A stretch of DNA of 64,000 bases from Psychromonas sp. L1A2 (GCF_009828855.1 NZ_WUAG01000002.1:62001-126000); one strand, 5' to 3'; shown: positions 1 through 9,666, counted from the stretch's first letter. The notes: a model not told the origin generated them from the letters alone. Numbers and translations are program-made.

Positions 1-289
1 TTACTTCGTAAAAATCTAAGTCATGTTTTGCAGAGACAGTAAAACGATGTTTATACACACCACTTAAATAACCACCGTAAGATGCAGATAAATCAATACC
101 TTCCGTACCACCTCCAATAGTTGCACTTGAGTAAACCGCTGTCGGATCGCTCATATCCACCCATGGTTGTTCTGTTTCATCGGCTGCTAATGCAGCAAAA
201 GATGATAAACCAACCAATGTGCCAACCGTCGCTTTTAAGGCGCAGCTTTTTAAGACACTATTTTTTAAGGTATAGTTTTTTAAGATCAT
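1..289 (-). CDS. Exported protein, N-terminal part (runs off the window)
   Basis: I do not recognise the family. An ATG at 289, preceded by AGAGAA, opens a frame that stays open to the left edge (96 codons visible), so the gene is partial. The N-terminus has scattered lysines, a hydrophobic stretch (TVGTLVGLSSFAALAA) and a likely signal-peptidase site after about residue 36. The mature part is rich in Gly, Ser, Thr and Tyr in alternating patterns (e.g. SASYGGYLSGVYKHRF), as in outer-membrane beta strands. It starts 12 bp after the tyrS stop on the same strand, so the two may be co-transcribed. An outer-membrane or periplasmic role is inferred from composition only. Confidence 0.6.
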   Translation of the reverse strand, partial: MILKNYTLKNSVLKSCALKATVGTLVGLSSFAALAADETEQPWVDMSDPTAVYSSATIGGGTEGIDLSASYGGYLSGVYKHRFTVSAKHDLDFYEV

Positions 290-301
290 ATGGATTCTCT
301 T

Positions 302-1573
302 TTATTTCCAGATAAATAGATTAAATAAACGCTTACCACGTTTAACCAATGTATAACGTGAGAATAATGCATCTACTTTTTGAATAGTTGCTTCAGTATC
401 AGTGACTTTGTCTCCATTCACCATCACTGCACCATTATTAACAAACTCTCGCGCCATTTTATTCGATGCAGCTAATTCGCAACTTGTTAATAATTCAACA
501 ATAGAAGCGCTTTCAGTTTCAACATCGGTAGCAGGCAGTCCATCTTGTGCTAATTGTGCTAAATCAGACTCGCTTAAACTACTTAAGTTCCCAGAAAATA
601 ATGCTTCAGTAATACGTTCTGCTGATGCTAACCCTTCTTCACCGTGCACTAAACGTGTTACTTCACGGGCTAAAATAGCTTGTCCCTGTGGACGCCCTTT
701 AATGGTTTTATCTTTCTCTTCAATTTCTGCAATTTCTTCAACAGATAAGAAAGTGAAGTATCGTAAGAATTTGTAAACATCAGCATCTAACGTCGTTATC
801 CAGAACTGAAAGAAAGCATATGGTGATGTTTTGGTCGGATCTAACCAAATAGTACCTGATTCCGTTTTACCAAACTTAGTCCCGTCAGCTTTAGTTACCA
901 ACGGCATAGTAATACCAAATACTTTTTCTTGGTTCATACGGCGCGTTAAATCGATACCACCGGTAATGTTACCCCATTGGTCAGAACCACCAATTTGTAA
1001 CGTACACCCTTTCTCTTTATTTAACGCTGCAAAATCATAAGATTGTAATAACATGTAACTGAACTCAGTAAACGAAATACCAGCCCCTTCACGGTCGATA
1101 CGTTGTTTAACTGATTCTTTTTGGATCATGGCATTGACACTAAAATGTTTACCTACATCACGTAAAAACGAGATGCTATCCATTTTGCTAATCCAATCTA
1201 AATTATTAACGACTTCGGCAGCATTGTCTTTTTCACCAAACTCAATAAATGCACTCACTTGCTTTTTAATTGAATCTACCCAGTTTCCGACAATCTCATC
1301 ACTGTTTAATTTACGTTCTGCCGCTTTAAAACTTGGGTCACCAATCAAACCAGTTGCGCCACCCACTAAAGCCAACGGCTTATGGCCAGCTTCTTGAAAA
1401 CGCTTAAGAATCAATAAAGGCACTAAACTACCGATGTGTAAACTATCAGCCGTTGGGTCAAAACCACAATATAAGGTACGACTCGCGCTAGATAGATGTT
1501 CGTGTAGTTCTTCATCTGCGGTTGTTTGGGCAATTAGACCACGCGCTTTTAAATCTTCGAGTAAGGCATTCAT
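302..1573 (-). CDS. tyrS: Tyrosyl-tRNA synthetase
   Basis: Cytoplasmic class I aminoacyl-tRNA synthetase that charges tRNA-Tyr. At 423 aa it is within one residue of the E. coli enzyme as I recall it. The HIGH-type motif is HIGS within [12 protein letters not shown], followed by the family stretch [13 protein letters not shown]. The tyrosine and ATP site includes [10 protein letters not shown], and the KMSKS loop appears as KFGKT. The C-terminal ~80 residues form the S4 RNA-binding domain. The ATG start is 15 residues before the first conserved block and needs no adjustment. It is divergent from mtnN with a 140-bp spacer. Confidence 0.97.
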   Translation of the reverse strand: MNALLEDLKARGLIAQTTADEELHEHLSSASRTLYCGFDPTADSLHIGSLVPLLILKRFQEAGHKPLALVGGATGLIGDPSFKAAERKLNSDEIVGNWVDSIKKQVSAFIEFGEKDNAAEVVNNLDWISKMDSISFLRDVGKHFSVNAMIQKESVKQRIDREGAGISFTEFSYMLLQSYDFAALNKEKGCTLQIGGSDQWGNITGGIDLTRRMNQEKVFGITMPLVTKADGTKFGKTESGTIWLDPTKTSPYAFFQFWITTLDADVYKFLRYFTFLSVEEIAEIEEKDKTIKGRPQGQAILAREVTRLVHGEEGLASAERITEALFSGNLSSLSESDLAQLAQDGLPATDVETESASIVELLTSCELAASNKMAREFVNNGAVMVNGDKVTDTEATIQKVDALFSRYTLVKRGKRLFNLFIWK

Positions 1574-1713
1574 TTACTTTTTCCTAGTTTGCTAGCAATA
1601 TTAATTACACAGGATTTTACACAGTTACTTGTCACAAAAAAACCTTAGAGTGAAGATATAGCAAACAATATGGTAGCATTACATCTTTATTGATATAACA
1701 AAGAGAAAATCAC

Positions 1714-2409
1714 ATGAAAATAGGCATTATTGGAGCAATGGATGAAGAAGTTAGCATCCTAAAATCGGCAATGAACAACGTAACAACAACTAGCATTGCA
1801 GGTTGTGAGTTTTACCAAGGTGACCTTAACGGCAAACAAGTTATTTTAACAAAATCAGGTATTGGTAAAGTGGCAGCAGCCGTTGCAACGACTTTATTGT
1901 TAGAAAAGTTCTCACCTGACACTGTTATTAATACCGGTTCAGCCGGTGGTTATGATAAAAACTTAAACGTTGGAGACATTGTTATTTCAACAGAAGTAAG
2001 ATTTCACGATGTAGATTTAACGGCTTTTGGTTATGAAATTGGTCAAATGGCACAATTACCACCCGCTTTTGCAGCAACGCCTTCATTAATCGATATTGCT
2101 GAACAGGCTGCACAAACATTACCAGGCTTGAACATCATCAAAGGCCTTATTTGTACTGGTGATATCTTCATGGCCGATCCAGTAAAAGCAGAAGTAGCGC
2201 GTACTAACTTCCCAACCATGGCAGCTTGTGAAATGGAAGCTGCTGCGATTGCACAGGTCTGTTTCCAATTTTCAATCCCGTTTGTAATTATTCGTTCATT
2301 GTCTGACATTGCAGGTAAAAAATCAGAGCTTTCTTTTGAAGAGTTCTTACCTGTTGCCGCTAAAAATGCCTCTACCTTAGTGGAAGCAATTGTAGATAGA
2401 ATTAATTAA
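1714..2409 (+). CDS. mtnN: 5'-methylthioadenosine/S-adenosylhomocysteine nucleosidase
   Basis: Hydrolyses the N-glycosidic bond of MTA and SAH, recycling by-products of methylation, polyamine and autoinducer synthesis. The length (231 aa) is standard. Family blocks are IGIIGAMDEE with the catalytic Glu12, KSGIGKVAAA, NTGSAGG, the purine-binding MEAAAIAQVC and SLSDIAG with the catalytic Asp near residue 197. AAAGAG lies a few bases upstream of the ATG. Its stop overlaps the next start (TAATG at 2407-2411), so it is translationally coupled to the cbiB-like gene, an arrangement also known from Vibrio. Confidence 0.97.
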   Translation: MKIGIIGAMDEEVSILKSAMNNVTTTSIAGCEFYQGDLNGKQVILTKSGIGKVAAAVATTLLLEKFSPDTVINTGSAGGYDKNLNVGDIVISTEVRFHDVDLTAFGYEIGQMAQLPPAFAATPSLIDIAEQAAQTLPGLNIIKGLICTGDIFMADPVKAEVARTNFPTMAACEMEAAAIAQVCFQFSIPFVIIRSLSDIAGKKSELSFEEFLPVAAKNASTLVEAIVDRIN

Positions 2410-3383
2410 TGCAGGACACATTAGCATTAATGGAACAACACAGTGTTTATTTCAGCTTTATGTTTGCTGCACTGTGTTCGTTTTGTTTCTCATTACCTAA
2501 AGATCTTAACCCTCTTTCCGCTTTTTCACTTATTTTCAAACAAATAGCAGTTAAAGTTAACCTGCCAGAACGCAGTGATGGATATAAGCGATTAGCTAGT
2601 TTACTCGCCTTTTCATTAATATATTTTCCCATCGCCTTAATCATCAGCCAATTATATGTAGTGGCGTTTAAACCTTTTGTGATTGATATTGTGGTGGTCT
2701 ATAGTTTGTTGTCTTGGCACGATAAAGTACACGTTTATAAACAGATCAACAGCGACCTACGGCATAATAGCTTGGCCACAGCAAAATTATTCTTATCTCC
2801 ACTCACATTACGTGAAACAAAACCGCTGTCTTTATTAGGCACCAACAAAGCGACCATTGAATCTCTAGTATTACATTTAACAAATGGATGGTTTGCAGTC
2901 ATTTTTTGGTATCTAGTCAGTGGCCTTTACGGTGCTTTGTTTTATCAACTAATGCATATTTGTACCCAACAATGGAACTGTAAATTACCGCTGTATAAGG
3001 TTTTTGGTCAACTACCCTCTTTCATTACCAGACTACTTCAATTGCCCGTACATATACTCGTTAGCTTTACATTTTCTTTGTACGATAAACCGATCAAGCA
3101 CCTCTTTAAAAAATTCAAGCAAAGCGTTGATTGGCATCACTTTTCTTCGGGCTTATTACTAAGTAGTTTTGCATTAAGCATTCAAACACAACTTGGTGGT
3201 GTTCGCTTATATGAATCAGAAAAAGTGACTTATGCCAACATCGGTATTAATAATCAACCAACGGTAGATAAAGTCACCCTAGCAATTCAACGCCTAGGGT
3301 TAAGCGCCTGGTTTTGGTTAATTTGTATTAGTCTTTACGAATTTTTCCCGCAGATTGTTGCTTATTTTAATGGCAGTTATTAA
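2409..3383 (+). CDS. CbiB/CobD-like cobalamin biosynthesis membrane protein
   Basis: Probable member of the CbiB (adenosylcobinamide-phosphate synthase) family, which joins aminopropanol phosphate to cobyric acid at the membrane. It has 324 aa and several hydrophobic segments (about 15-30, 62-85, 95-105, 155-180, 205-220, 295-315). The most family-like block is the NKATIESLVLHLTNGWFAVI region (residues ~144-165), which resembles the ISRAAIET...NTVDGVIAP segment of CbiB. It is divergent from classical CbiB, so enzymatic activity is uncertain. The start codon overlaps the mtnN stop. cobU lies 1.3 kb away on the other strand, which fits a cobamide salvage role. Confidence 0.75.
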   Translation: MQDTLALMEQHSVYFSFMFAALCSFCFSLPKDLNPLSAFSLIFKQIAVKVNLPERSDGYKRLASLLAFSLIYFPIALIISQLYVVAFKPFVIDIVVVYSLLSWHDKVHVYKQINSDLRHNSLATAKLFLSPLTLRETKPLSLLGTNKATIESLVLHLTNGWFAVIFWYLVSGLYGALFYQLMHICTQQWNCKLPLYKVFGQLPSFITRLLQLPVHILVSFTFSLYDKPIKHLFKKFKQSVDWHHFSSGLLLSSFALSIQTQLGGVRLYESEKVTYANIGINNQPTVDKVTLAIQRLGLSAWFWLICISLYEFFPQIVAYFNGSY

Positions 3384-3554
3384 GTCCTTATCTTGCAGAG
3401 AAAAGCACTTTAAAATTGTTCTGATAGGCAGGTCATTCTCAAATGTCGAAGTGAGTCTTATTAAAAAATAACGAATCAATTTTCATTGATAAAGATGAAT
3501 GGCTGCCATTAATAAACTTATATTCTGAATCCAAGCATTAAGAGTCAGATAGTA

Positions 3555-3715
3555 ATACCAAAAGAATTAATAAGGTGATCATTCTTGCTGGTTAAAATCA
3601 GCCCTAACTGCGTTGTGATTTTTGAAGTGAGAACAACTATCTCCTACAACTCACGCCTTATTAGTGTTAATTTTTCCTGCGCAATCTCTGATCACTTATT
3701 TAATTCCATTGGTAT
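3555..3715. mobile_element. MITE-like element, family A, copy A1
   Basis: A 161-bp non-coding repeat with imperfect terminal inverted repeats: ATACCAAAAGAATTAATAAG at the left, and ATACCAATGGAATTAAATAAG-like when the right end is read on the minus strand. Each terminal repeat runs into TGATCA. The internal sequence is shared with copies at 6573-6733, 14329-14489 and 41940-42104 and the partial copy at 6325-6409. No coding capacity is seen, so it is probably non-autonomous. Confidence 0.75.
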
Positions 3716-3753
3716 AATAGTATGATTTACCAATAGCCTAAAAGATGGCAATA

Positions 3754-3789
3754 AAAAAGCCCTTATCTGTTACCAGATAAGGGCTTTTT
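3754..3789. terminator. Bidirectional rho-independent terminator
   Basis: A 16-bp stem (AAAAAGCCCTTATCTG at 3754-3769 and its complement at 3774-3789) with a 4-nt loop and T/A tracts on both sides. It lies 40 bp after the fklB stop and serves that gene on the minus strand. It could also stop read-through from the cbiB-like gene. Confidence 0.9.
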
Positions 3790-3829
3790 AACTCATTAAG
3801 TAATAAAACTTAAAGTAGTTAAGCTTAAA

Positions 3830-4444
3830 TTATTTAATTGCTAATAATTCAACTTCAAATACTAATGTAGCGTGTGGGCCGATTGCAGCACCTGCGCCAC
3901 GCTCTCCGTATGCAAGATCTGCAGGGATAGCTAATTTCATTTTTCCACCTGGAGACATTAATTGTAATGCTTCAGTCCAACCAGCAATAACGCCACCAAC
4001 TGGGAATTCAGCAGGTTGACCACGTTCAACAGAACTATCAAATACAGTACCGTCGATTAAAGAACCGTGGTAATGAACGCTTACTGTAGATTCAGCAGTT
4101 GGTTTTTCGCCTTCGCCTTCTGCAACAACTTCATATTGAAGACCAGATGCAGTAACAGTAACGCCTTCTTTCTTAGCATTTTCAGCTAGGAATGCTTCAC
4201 CAGCCGCGCCTAATACTTTAGCTTGCTCTGCAGCAGCTGCTTGCATGCGCTCAGAAATCACTTGGAATGCAGCTTGTAGATCTTGTTGAGAAACTTTACT
4301 TTCTGCGCCAGCAAAAGCATCAGCAATACCAGCAGAAACAGCTGAGATTTCTAGACCATCAAAAGGATTAGAAGCAAGTTGCTCACCCATTTGTAAACCG
4401 ATACCGTAACTTGCTTGTTGCTCTTGAGTAGTATAATCAGACAT
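3830..4444 (-). CDS. fklB: FKBP-type peptidyl-prolyl cis-trans isomerase (FKBP22, FklB)
   Basis: Folding catalyst that isomerises X-Pro bonds. The 204-aa length matches FklB. Residues 1-105 form the helical FKBP_N dimerisation domain (YGIGLQMGEQL). Residues ~112-204 form the FKBP domain, with VHYHGSLIDGTVFDSS, PVGGVIAGWTEALQLM, IPADLAYGERG and the final FEVELLAIK. There is no signal peptide, so it is cytoplasmic. An A/G-rich ribosome-binding region (AAAAAAGAGAAAATAT) precedes the ATG. The gene is monocistronic and followed by a strong terminator. Confidence 0.95.
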   Translation of the reverse strand: MSDYTTQEQQASYGIGLQMGEQLASNPFDGLEISAVSAGIADAFAGAESKVSQQDLQAAFQVISERMQAAAAEQAKVLGAAGEAFLAENAKKEGVTVTASGLQYEVVAEGEGEKPTAESTVSVHYHGSLIDGTVFDSSVERGQPAEFPVGGVIAGWTEALQLMSPGGKMKLAIPADLAYGERGAGAAIGPHATLVFEVELLAIK

Positions 4445-4640
4445 ATATTTTCTCTTTTTTTATGAATTATTGGGTTTCCCCATCTAGGTTAATTAATAAT
4501 ATGGGGAGCAAAAATAAGATTTAAAGGGAAAAAGGATAAAAAGTTAAATTTTCTTTGAAAGAAAGTTTATTTGATGAAGTTCAACAGCCTATTTATTGTT
4601 AAATTTTAACCTAATGGCAATGCATTAACACGATTTCAGG

Positions 4641-5198
4641 TTATTTAAGTACTTGTTGAATACCTGCTGTCAACAAAAAAGCATGTTCAGACAATGCCGC
4701 TACTTTTTGATTTAATTCACCTAGTTTATCAGCATAACGTCTTTGCAAAGGTGTTTCACCAATCAAGCCACACCCGACTTCCCCGGTCACAATAATGACA
4801 TCGCATTTAGCCGTTGCTAAAAAAGATAATAAAGAAGCTTGTTGTTGTTCAAGTATGGTTAAGTTCTGCTGTAATGAATTGTCTAAACATAAATACCACC
4901 CTACCCAAGTAGAAAGACATTCAATCAACACGATATTTTCTGCTGAGTTCAGTGATTGTAAAACAGATAACAAATCAACCTGTTGGTAATCTAGTTCATG
5001 AGTAGAAATGGGTAACTCAAACTGTGCCTGACGACTTTGTTTATGTTTCTCAATACGTTCAATGGTTTCATCACCAAAAGCAACACTGGTAGCAATGTAG
5101 GCTGGTTTTAAAGAATGGCTATTTACGCGCTTAATTAATAATGCTTCTGCTGCCGCGCTTTTACCGCTCCGTACACCACCAATAAACAACTGAATCAT
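4641..5198 (-). CDS. cobU: Adenosylcobinamide kinase / guanylyltransferase
   Basis: Bifunctional nucleotide-loop enzyme of cobalamin assembly: it phosphorylates adenosylcobinamide and transfers GMP to it. It has 185 aa, typical for CobU. The P-loop is at the extreme N-terminus (GGVRSGKS, residues 7-14). ATSVAFGDETIERIEKHK is the conserved segment that carries the GMP-accepting His, and VIIVTGEVGCGLI is the second nucleotide-site block. No cobS or cobT is adjacent, so the pathway is dispersed. The cbiB-like gene at 2409-3383 is the only other cobamide gene in the window. Confidence 0.93.
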   Translation of the reverse strand: MIQLFIGGVRSGKSAAAEALLIKRVNSHSLKPAYIATSVAFGDETIERIEKHKQSRQAQFELPISTHELDYQQVDLLSVLQSLNSAENIVLIECLSTWVGWYLCLDNSLQQNLTILEQQQASLLSFLATAKCDVIIVTGEVGCGLIGETPLQRRYADKLGELNQKVAALSEHAFLLTAGIQQVLK

Positions 5199-5291
5199 AA
5201 CTACCTTTTTAACATTAACGTGATTTCGAGACTATTCTCTGTCTTACTATTTTTAACTAAGCAAACCTATTTTAAATAAACAGTCAACTTT

Positions 5292-5364
5292 AACTAGGTA
5301 CTCAATGTCAACTAGATACTCAATGTCAACTAGATACTCAATGTTAACTAAGTAATATTGGTTC
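5292..5364. repeat. 18-bp tandem repeat
   Basis: Three near-identical 18-bp units (consensus AACTAGATACTCAATGTC) at 5292-5309, 5310-5327 and 5328-5345, followed by one or two decayed units ending near 5383. It lies in the spacer upstream of cobU and downstream of the oxygenase gene. No function is evident. Confidence 0.85.
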
Positions 5365-5459
5365 AATTAAGTAACACAGATTTAACTCATTAAGACGACA
5401 TCACTTTTGACTAAGTAGCACAGCATAATAATGAAATTAAAAATGAAATACAAAAGGAC

Positions 5460-6272
5460 TTATTCTTTATTAATAAGCTTTTTTCCGCGGCCTGTTTTCA
5501 ATGCCTTCGAAACATGATTACGTAGAAAATTATCAACAACACCCACAGTTCTTTTCCACGTTTCCTCAGGTCGACCTGTAAAAGAGGTGACGTGAAAGTA
5601 CTCCAAACCGTTAGGTGATATTTCAGAAAAATAATAATTTGAAACACAACATCTTGCACGATCAGCAACAACAGGGTTCACTGAGTGCCATGATTTATCA
5701 TTCGTTTCCATCACCACGAGTCGATTAAACTGAGCAATGACTGTTTCAGGAACGGTCACTTTCGCATCCCATAACTCAAAGTTACCGCCATTCTCGAGTG
5801 TCCACTCTGGCGTCACGTAATACAGTAAATTTAATCTACGATAACGCTTTCTGTTTCCATCATGGCTATTATCAATATGCGGATTTAAAAAGTCATTTTT
5901 AAACATCATTGAAAGCCCACCAGCATATAATGTAGGATCCCCTTCTAATGCTTTCATACCCACTAACGATGATATTTTCTCAACCACCTCAGGTAATTGA
6001 AACGCTTTAGTAATATCACTCAATATAACAGAGCTATTCGCTAAAGCAGCAAAGGTACTCTTTTGTTCACGGAAACTTTTACGTTTATGAAAGCCATCAC
6101 CTTCTTTTGGAAAAGCCGCATAAATTTCATCAACTAATTCGACAGGCAATAAATTATCAATATAAAAATAATTCGTTGAGGTACCTTGATGCGTCGACCA
6201 TTGTTTCAAAATAGATTCTGTTTGTTGCTCAAGCTGAGTAATGATCAGTTCTTTTATTGCTTCTAATCTCAT
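5460..6272 (-). CDS. 2-oxoglutarate/Fe(II)-dependent oxygenase (prolyl-4-hydroxylase-like)
   Basis: Predicted non-haem iron dioxygenase. The iron triad is visible as HID within NPHIDNSHDG and the distal His in KSWHSVNPV. The 2-oxoglutarate-binding basic residue is probably in RARCCVSNYYFS. LNLLYYVTPEW...GGNFELWD is the strand region of the 2OG-FeII_Oxy_3 fold. I place the start at the ATG at 6272 (MRLEAIKELI); the frame extends to a TTG at 6287 without better support. The substrate is unknown. Such enzymes modify proteins, sugars or small molecules. The gene stands alone, followed by tandem repeats and preceded by two MITE copies. Confidence 0.82.
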   Translation of the reverse strand: MRLEAIKELIITQLEQQTESILKQWSTHQGTSTNYFYIDNLLPVELVDEIYAAFPKEGDGFHKRKSFREQKSTFAALANSSVILSDITKAFQLPEVVEKISSLVGMKALEGDPTLYAGGLSMMFKNDFLNPHIDNSHDGNRKRYRRLNLLYYVTPEWTLENGGNFELWDAKVTVPETVIAQFNRLVVMETNDKSWHSVNPVVADRARCCVSNYYFSEISPNGLEYFHVTSFTGRPEETWKRTVGVVDNFLRNHVSKALKTGRGKKLINKE

Positions 6273-6324
6273 ACATCGATATTCCAATAAGGTTTAAATA
6301 TTAATAAAGCGAGAAATAATGCTA

Positions 6325-6409
6325 ATACCAAAAGAATTAATAAGATGATCATTCTTGCTGGTTAAAATCACCCCTAACTGCGTTGTGAGTTTTGAGGTGA
6401 GAGCAACTA
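6325..6409. repeat. MITE family A, truncated copy A2
   Basis: The left ~85 bp of a family A element, with the terminal repeat ATACCAAAAGAATTAATAAG. Similarity ends abruptly near 6409, so the right half has been lost. A full copy follows 160 bp further on. Confidence 0.75.
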
Positions 6410-6572
6410 ACTTATCACTAACAATGACAATATCCATTATAAATGACCTTAATATTAACTTAATTATTCACCGCCATAACAGCCAATAGCTGAATTATGC
6501 CGAGAATAGTTATTAAAACGAAAGGCACATTATTTGATAATTACTTGGTGTTCAATTAATTATTTGCCTCTA

Positions 6573-6733
6573 ATACCAAAAGAATTAATAAGGTGATCAT
6601 TCTTGCTGGTTAAAATCCCCCCTAACTGCGTTGTGAGTTTTGAAGTGAGAACAACTATCTCCTACAACTCACGCCTTATTAGTGTTAATTTTTCCTGCGC
6701 AATCTCTGATCACTTATTTAATGCCATTGGTAT
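6573..6733. mobile_element. MITE-like element, family A, copy A3
   Basis: Full-length 161-bp copy in the same orientation as A1, differing from it by only a few substitutions. It lies in the 880-bp gene-poor spacer between the oxygenase and LprI-like genes, together with truncated copy A2. Confidence 0.78.
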
Positions 6734-7033
6734 AATTAAGTAATTGGGCCAATAAGGTTGAGTGATTGAAATAAATAAGAGCATATTCAGAATTGAAAAA
6801 ACATAAGAAAGAGTCGGCAATAAAGCATAGAGATTATCAAATAAACTAAACACGCTATATATTGATAGTGCCCATTATAATTGTTTTTTGGTTAGTTATG
6901 GCATGCATTAATACACTAAATATTACTAGAGTATTAAGCGCTGTATTTTGCATTTATGAACAAAATATTACCATTGAACTTATACTATCAAATCTTCGTT
7001 CTATACATCGGTTTTAAATATAGCTTAATTGAG

Positions 7034-7145
7034 TTTTTCTGGCTTACCTAGCCAATATGTCATATCGGTATGATCTTTTAAGTTATCGCCTGCTACTGCA
7101 TGAACAAATGAAATAGTAGATAAAAATCAATTTAAACTTGATTTA
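7034..7145 (-). pseudogene. Possible remnant of a small exported protein
   Basis: Read on the minus strand, a frame ending in TAA at about 7030 encodes STISFVHA followed by VAGDNLKDHT and MTYWLGKPEKLN. It has no start codon. A one-base shift just upstream would join it to KFKLIF, giving a plausible signal peptide. This looks like a frameshifted or truncated exported protein, but the evidence is only the readable sequence. Confidence 0.3.
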
Positions 7146-7168
7146 CAAAGAGTAACCATTTATCGCCT

Positions 7169-7576
7169 TTAAACTTTTGGTTCAGGCAATACTGGTGGCG
7201 TACTATCCATATAAGTTAGGAAATTTGACCAGATTTCATATGTTCGTTGCTTAGTTAATTTAGTTTTACAACTCAAAGACATAACACCTCTAATACTGCC
7301 CTCTCGCCACATAGTATAAATAGAATCGCAATGCGCTTCAGCATAGACTTCCCATGCTTTTTGAGCTTTATCAATAGCAGTGATTAGCTCTTTATCGTCA
7401 CTGTTTTTTTCTTTACTTTTAGCCAAATAGGTCGTCATTTCGAGTTCTGCCTTTTTCAACTCGACTCCAGCACAATAATTAATATCCAGCGTGCTGATTA
7501 TGTTATTACAATTAATTTCATCGCTCACCGAAAAGCTTGAGTAGATGGCGAATATCAAGAAAATAAATTTATTCAT
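7169..7576 (-). CDS. LprI-like (DUF1311) periplasmic protein
   Basis: Small exported protein of the LprI/DUF1311 family, some members of which inhibit lysozyme. I take the internal ATG at 7576 as the start because it gives a clean signal peptide (MNKFIFLIFAIYSSFSVS). The longer frame to 7651 adds a second hydrophobic stretch without a ribosome-binding site. The mature part carries the family pattern of paired cysteines (INCNN...INYCAG...EAHCDS...LSCKTK) and the helical KAQKAWEVYAEAHCD block typical of DUF1311. The neighbours do not suggest a specific partner. Confidence 0.75.
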   Translation of the reverse strand: MNKFIFLIFAIYSSFSVSDEINCNNIISTLDINYCAGVELKKAELEMTTYLAKSKEKNSDDKELITAIDKAQKAWEVYAEAHCDSIYTMWREGSIRGVMSLSCKTKLTKQRTYEIWSNFLTYMDSTPPVLPEPKV

Positions 7577-7741
7577 TAGAAACCAGTTTATAGTAGAAAA
7601 TAATAGTAATAGATAAACGTCCGCAGTAAATAATAGCTCGTTAAATATCATTTATTATGCGAATTTAGGATAGTTAAAATATAGTTAATTCAAAAGAAAA
7701 CAATTAACTATATTTTTATATTCATCCATTTTGTAATTTTT

Positions 7742-8068
7742 TTAAAGCAAAAAAGCAGCGAACACCGTTAAAGTCACAATCACTAACGCACATAGTAACG
7801 GTGGAACACCAACCTTTGAATGCAATTTTAAATAATGACTTAACGATTTAAAATTCAAAGCACTGTGCATTAAGACTAAAAAAGTAGCAACAACACTTAA
7901 ACAAAGATGTATATCTTTATATTGATGCTTACTAACCCCTAAAAATAACCAATTTCTTACTGCTACCCCATGAGGGGCAAAGTATAAAACCCAACCAGTA
8001 AAAACAAGTAAAACCAAAAAAACAGCCATGGTTACAGCAGCATAAGGACGTAAATGATTATAGTTCAT
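7742..8068 (-). CDS. DUF4405-type small membrane protein (cytochrome b-like)
   Basis: A 108-aa integral membrane protein with three predicted helices (~10-30, 54-70, 86-107). Histidines in KHQYKDIHLCLSVV and LVLMHSALNF are spaced like the haem ligands of cytochrome b561/DUF4405 proteins, so haem binding is plausible. A strong ribosome-binding site (TAGGAG) six bases before the ATG supports the start. No redox partner gene is adjacent, and its function is unknown. Confidence 0.7.
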   Translation of the reverse strand: MNYNHLRPYAAVTMAVFLVLLVFTGWVLYFAPHGVAVRNWLFLGVSKHQYKDIHLCLSVVATFLVLMHSALNFKSLSHYLKLHSKVGVPPLLCALVIVTLTVFAAFLL

Positions 8069-8879
8069 TGTTACTCCTAATATTTAATTTTCTCTATAAT
8101 TTCAAATAAAAGCTAACGATTAAAAGTGCTTATTTTATCTACTTCATTATTAAGTCTATTCATTAATTTTTTTCACCTACCATATTCTTTTATAGTTTGT
8201 ATTATATGTAACTCTCACCACCATTAGCGGCATGCAGATCACATACTGGTTACCAATCAAAATACATTATTAAGTCGTTAACTCGGACATCAAAACAAGG
8301 CGTAACATGATGACAATGGCGAGTCCTTATAAAATATTACACTAAGTATTAGTGTTCGAGTTAACGACCCGCAGGACAAGTCGTGATGCAACCATCTTAG
8401 CTCCTGTCACAGCAAGGAAATAAAATCTCTATTTAACCTATTCGTTCTTTACCTTCATGCCTAGAATCTGTTTACCTTTCGTCTTGCTGAATTTTGTACC
8501 TTGAATGGTGAAGGGGATAGAACCTTTACTTATTTTCACTTAGTTGTCATTGAACAACCTTCATTAGCGCCCAAATCGACAATGATTTAATGACATCATA
8601 AGAATCCCAAATATACTCATCACCTGCAAAATCAGAGAATAATATTTTTTGAGATTCTTTGATTATTGTTGTCTTAAAAGCAATAGTGATTCATATTAAC
8701 TCGCATATATAACTACATTAAAAGGTGTAATAATGTTTTTAAGTTAAATATTGCACCTTGTTACCGTTTTAACGTCTTATATATGGATGTTTTATTAAGC
8801 AATTAAAAACAACTTTACATTAATGCTTTAGATTGATGTTTTAAGCTAATGTTTTACCTTAAGAATAGAAGAGTGAATT
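8069..8879. other. Gene-poor spacer with inverted repeats and a coding remnant
   Basis: No complete gene is seen. Two 16-bp arms (8274-8289, GTCGTTAACTCGGACA, and its near-complement 8353-8368; 15 of 16 pair) enclose a nested hairpin (ACACTAA-GTA-TTAGTGT, 8339-8355). Further right, the minus strand reads VKISKGSIPFTIQGTKF followed by SKTKGKQILGMKVKNE and a stop (about 8447-8545). It begins at a GTG with no ribosome-binding site, so it looks like the tail of a decayed gene. Confidence 0.5.
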
Positions 8880-9560
8880 ATGATAATTTTGCACGGTTTT
8901 GCCGCTAGTAACTATTACAACCTAGTGAAACATGTACTTCTCTATAAACAATTACCATTCCAAGAAAACCTCCTTTACGCAGGCAGCAAGGAGCTATTAG
9001 CCATAAGTCCAGTAGGTAAAGTCCCCGCTATCACAACCCCCGATGATCTGAATATTTCAGAGTCGAGCGTGATTTGTGATTTTCTCGAAGAGACTTACCC
9101 TGATATTCAGCTCTACCCTGAAAACAGTGGCGAACGTGCCGTTGTACGTCAAATAATGAAAATAGCAGAGCTTTACTTTGAATTGCCAAGTAGACGATTT
9201 ATACCTTATGCCTTTTCCGGTACTGAAGCGCCTGAACTAGTTAAAGTAGAAGTACGCCAAGTATTAAAACGCGGTATTACCGCCTTGAGCCATTTATCTC
9301 AATTTTCACCTTGGATTGCAGGTGACCAACTTACGATGGCTGATATTTACGTTTATTACGTTAATAGCATTGTCAGTAAGTTTGCATCTAGCCAACTTGG
9401 ATGGGATGTATTAGCAGAAATTCCAGGAATGACTGAGTGGAATGAGTCTATGAGTGAATCTACGATAGCTCAAAAAATTGAAGCAGATCGTTTAACAAAC
9501 ATGCCTGAATTTATTAAAAAAGTAACGGCTCAAATTAAAGCATCAAAGGCTAAACAGTAA
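8880..9560 (+). CDS. Glutathione S-transferase family protein
   Basis: A 226-aa soluble protein with an N-terminal thioredoxin-like domain and a C-terminal helical domain. The N-terminal part reads ILHGFAASNYYNLVKHVLLY, then the cis-proline and glutathione motif GKVPAI and the SES signature ISESSVICDFLEE. The C-terminal part has the hydrophobic staple region LTMADIYVYYV. The usual Ser or Cys of the first motif is in ASNYYN. Its substrate is unknown. It precedes an MDR oxidoreductase by 106 bp; the pair may handle electrophilic compounds together, which is inference from proximity. Confidence 0.88.
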   Translation: MIILHGFAASNYYNLVKHVLLYKQLPFQENLLYAGSKELLAISPVGKVPAITTPDDLNISESSVICDFLEETYPDIQLYPENSGERAVVRQIMKIAELYFELPSRRFIPYAFSGTEAPELVKVEVRQVLKRGITALSHLSQFSPWIAGDQLTMADIYVYYVNSIVSKFASSQLGWDVLAEIPGMTEWNESMSESTIAQKIEADRLTNMPEFIKKVTAQIKASKAKQ

Positions 9561-9666
9561 TAGTTTGTTCAAGCTAAAAAAAATTACTGAATTAGCCCAA
9601 TAAAAAGCATAACCAATACAAATTTTTATTGGTTAATAACTTACTTATTTGTAGGAGAAAATCGAA

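Noticed and set aside
5292-5383. 18-bp repeats as iterons of a replication origin
   Set aside because: No replication initiator gene, no DnaA boxes, and only three clean units.
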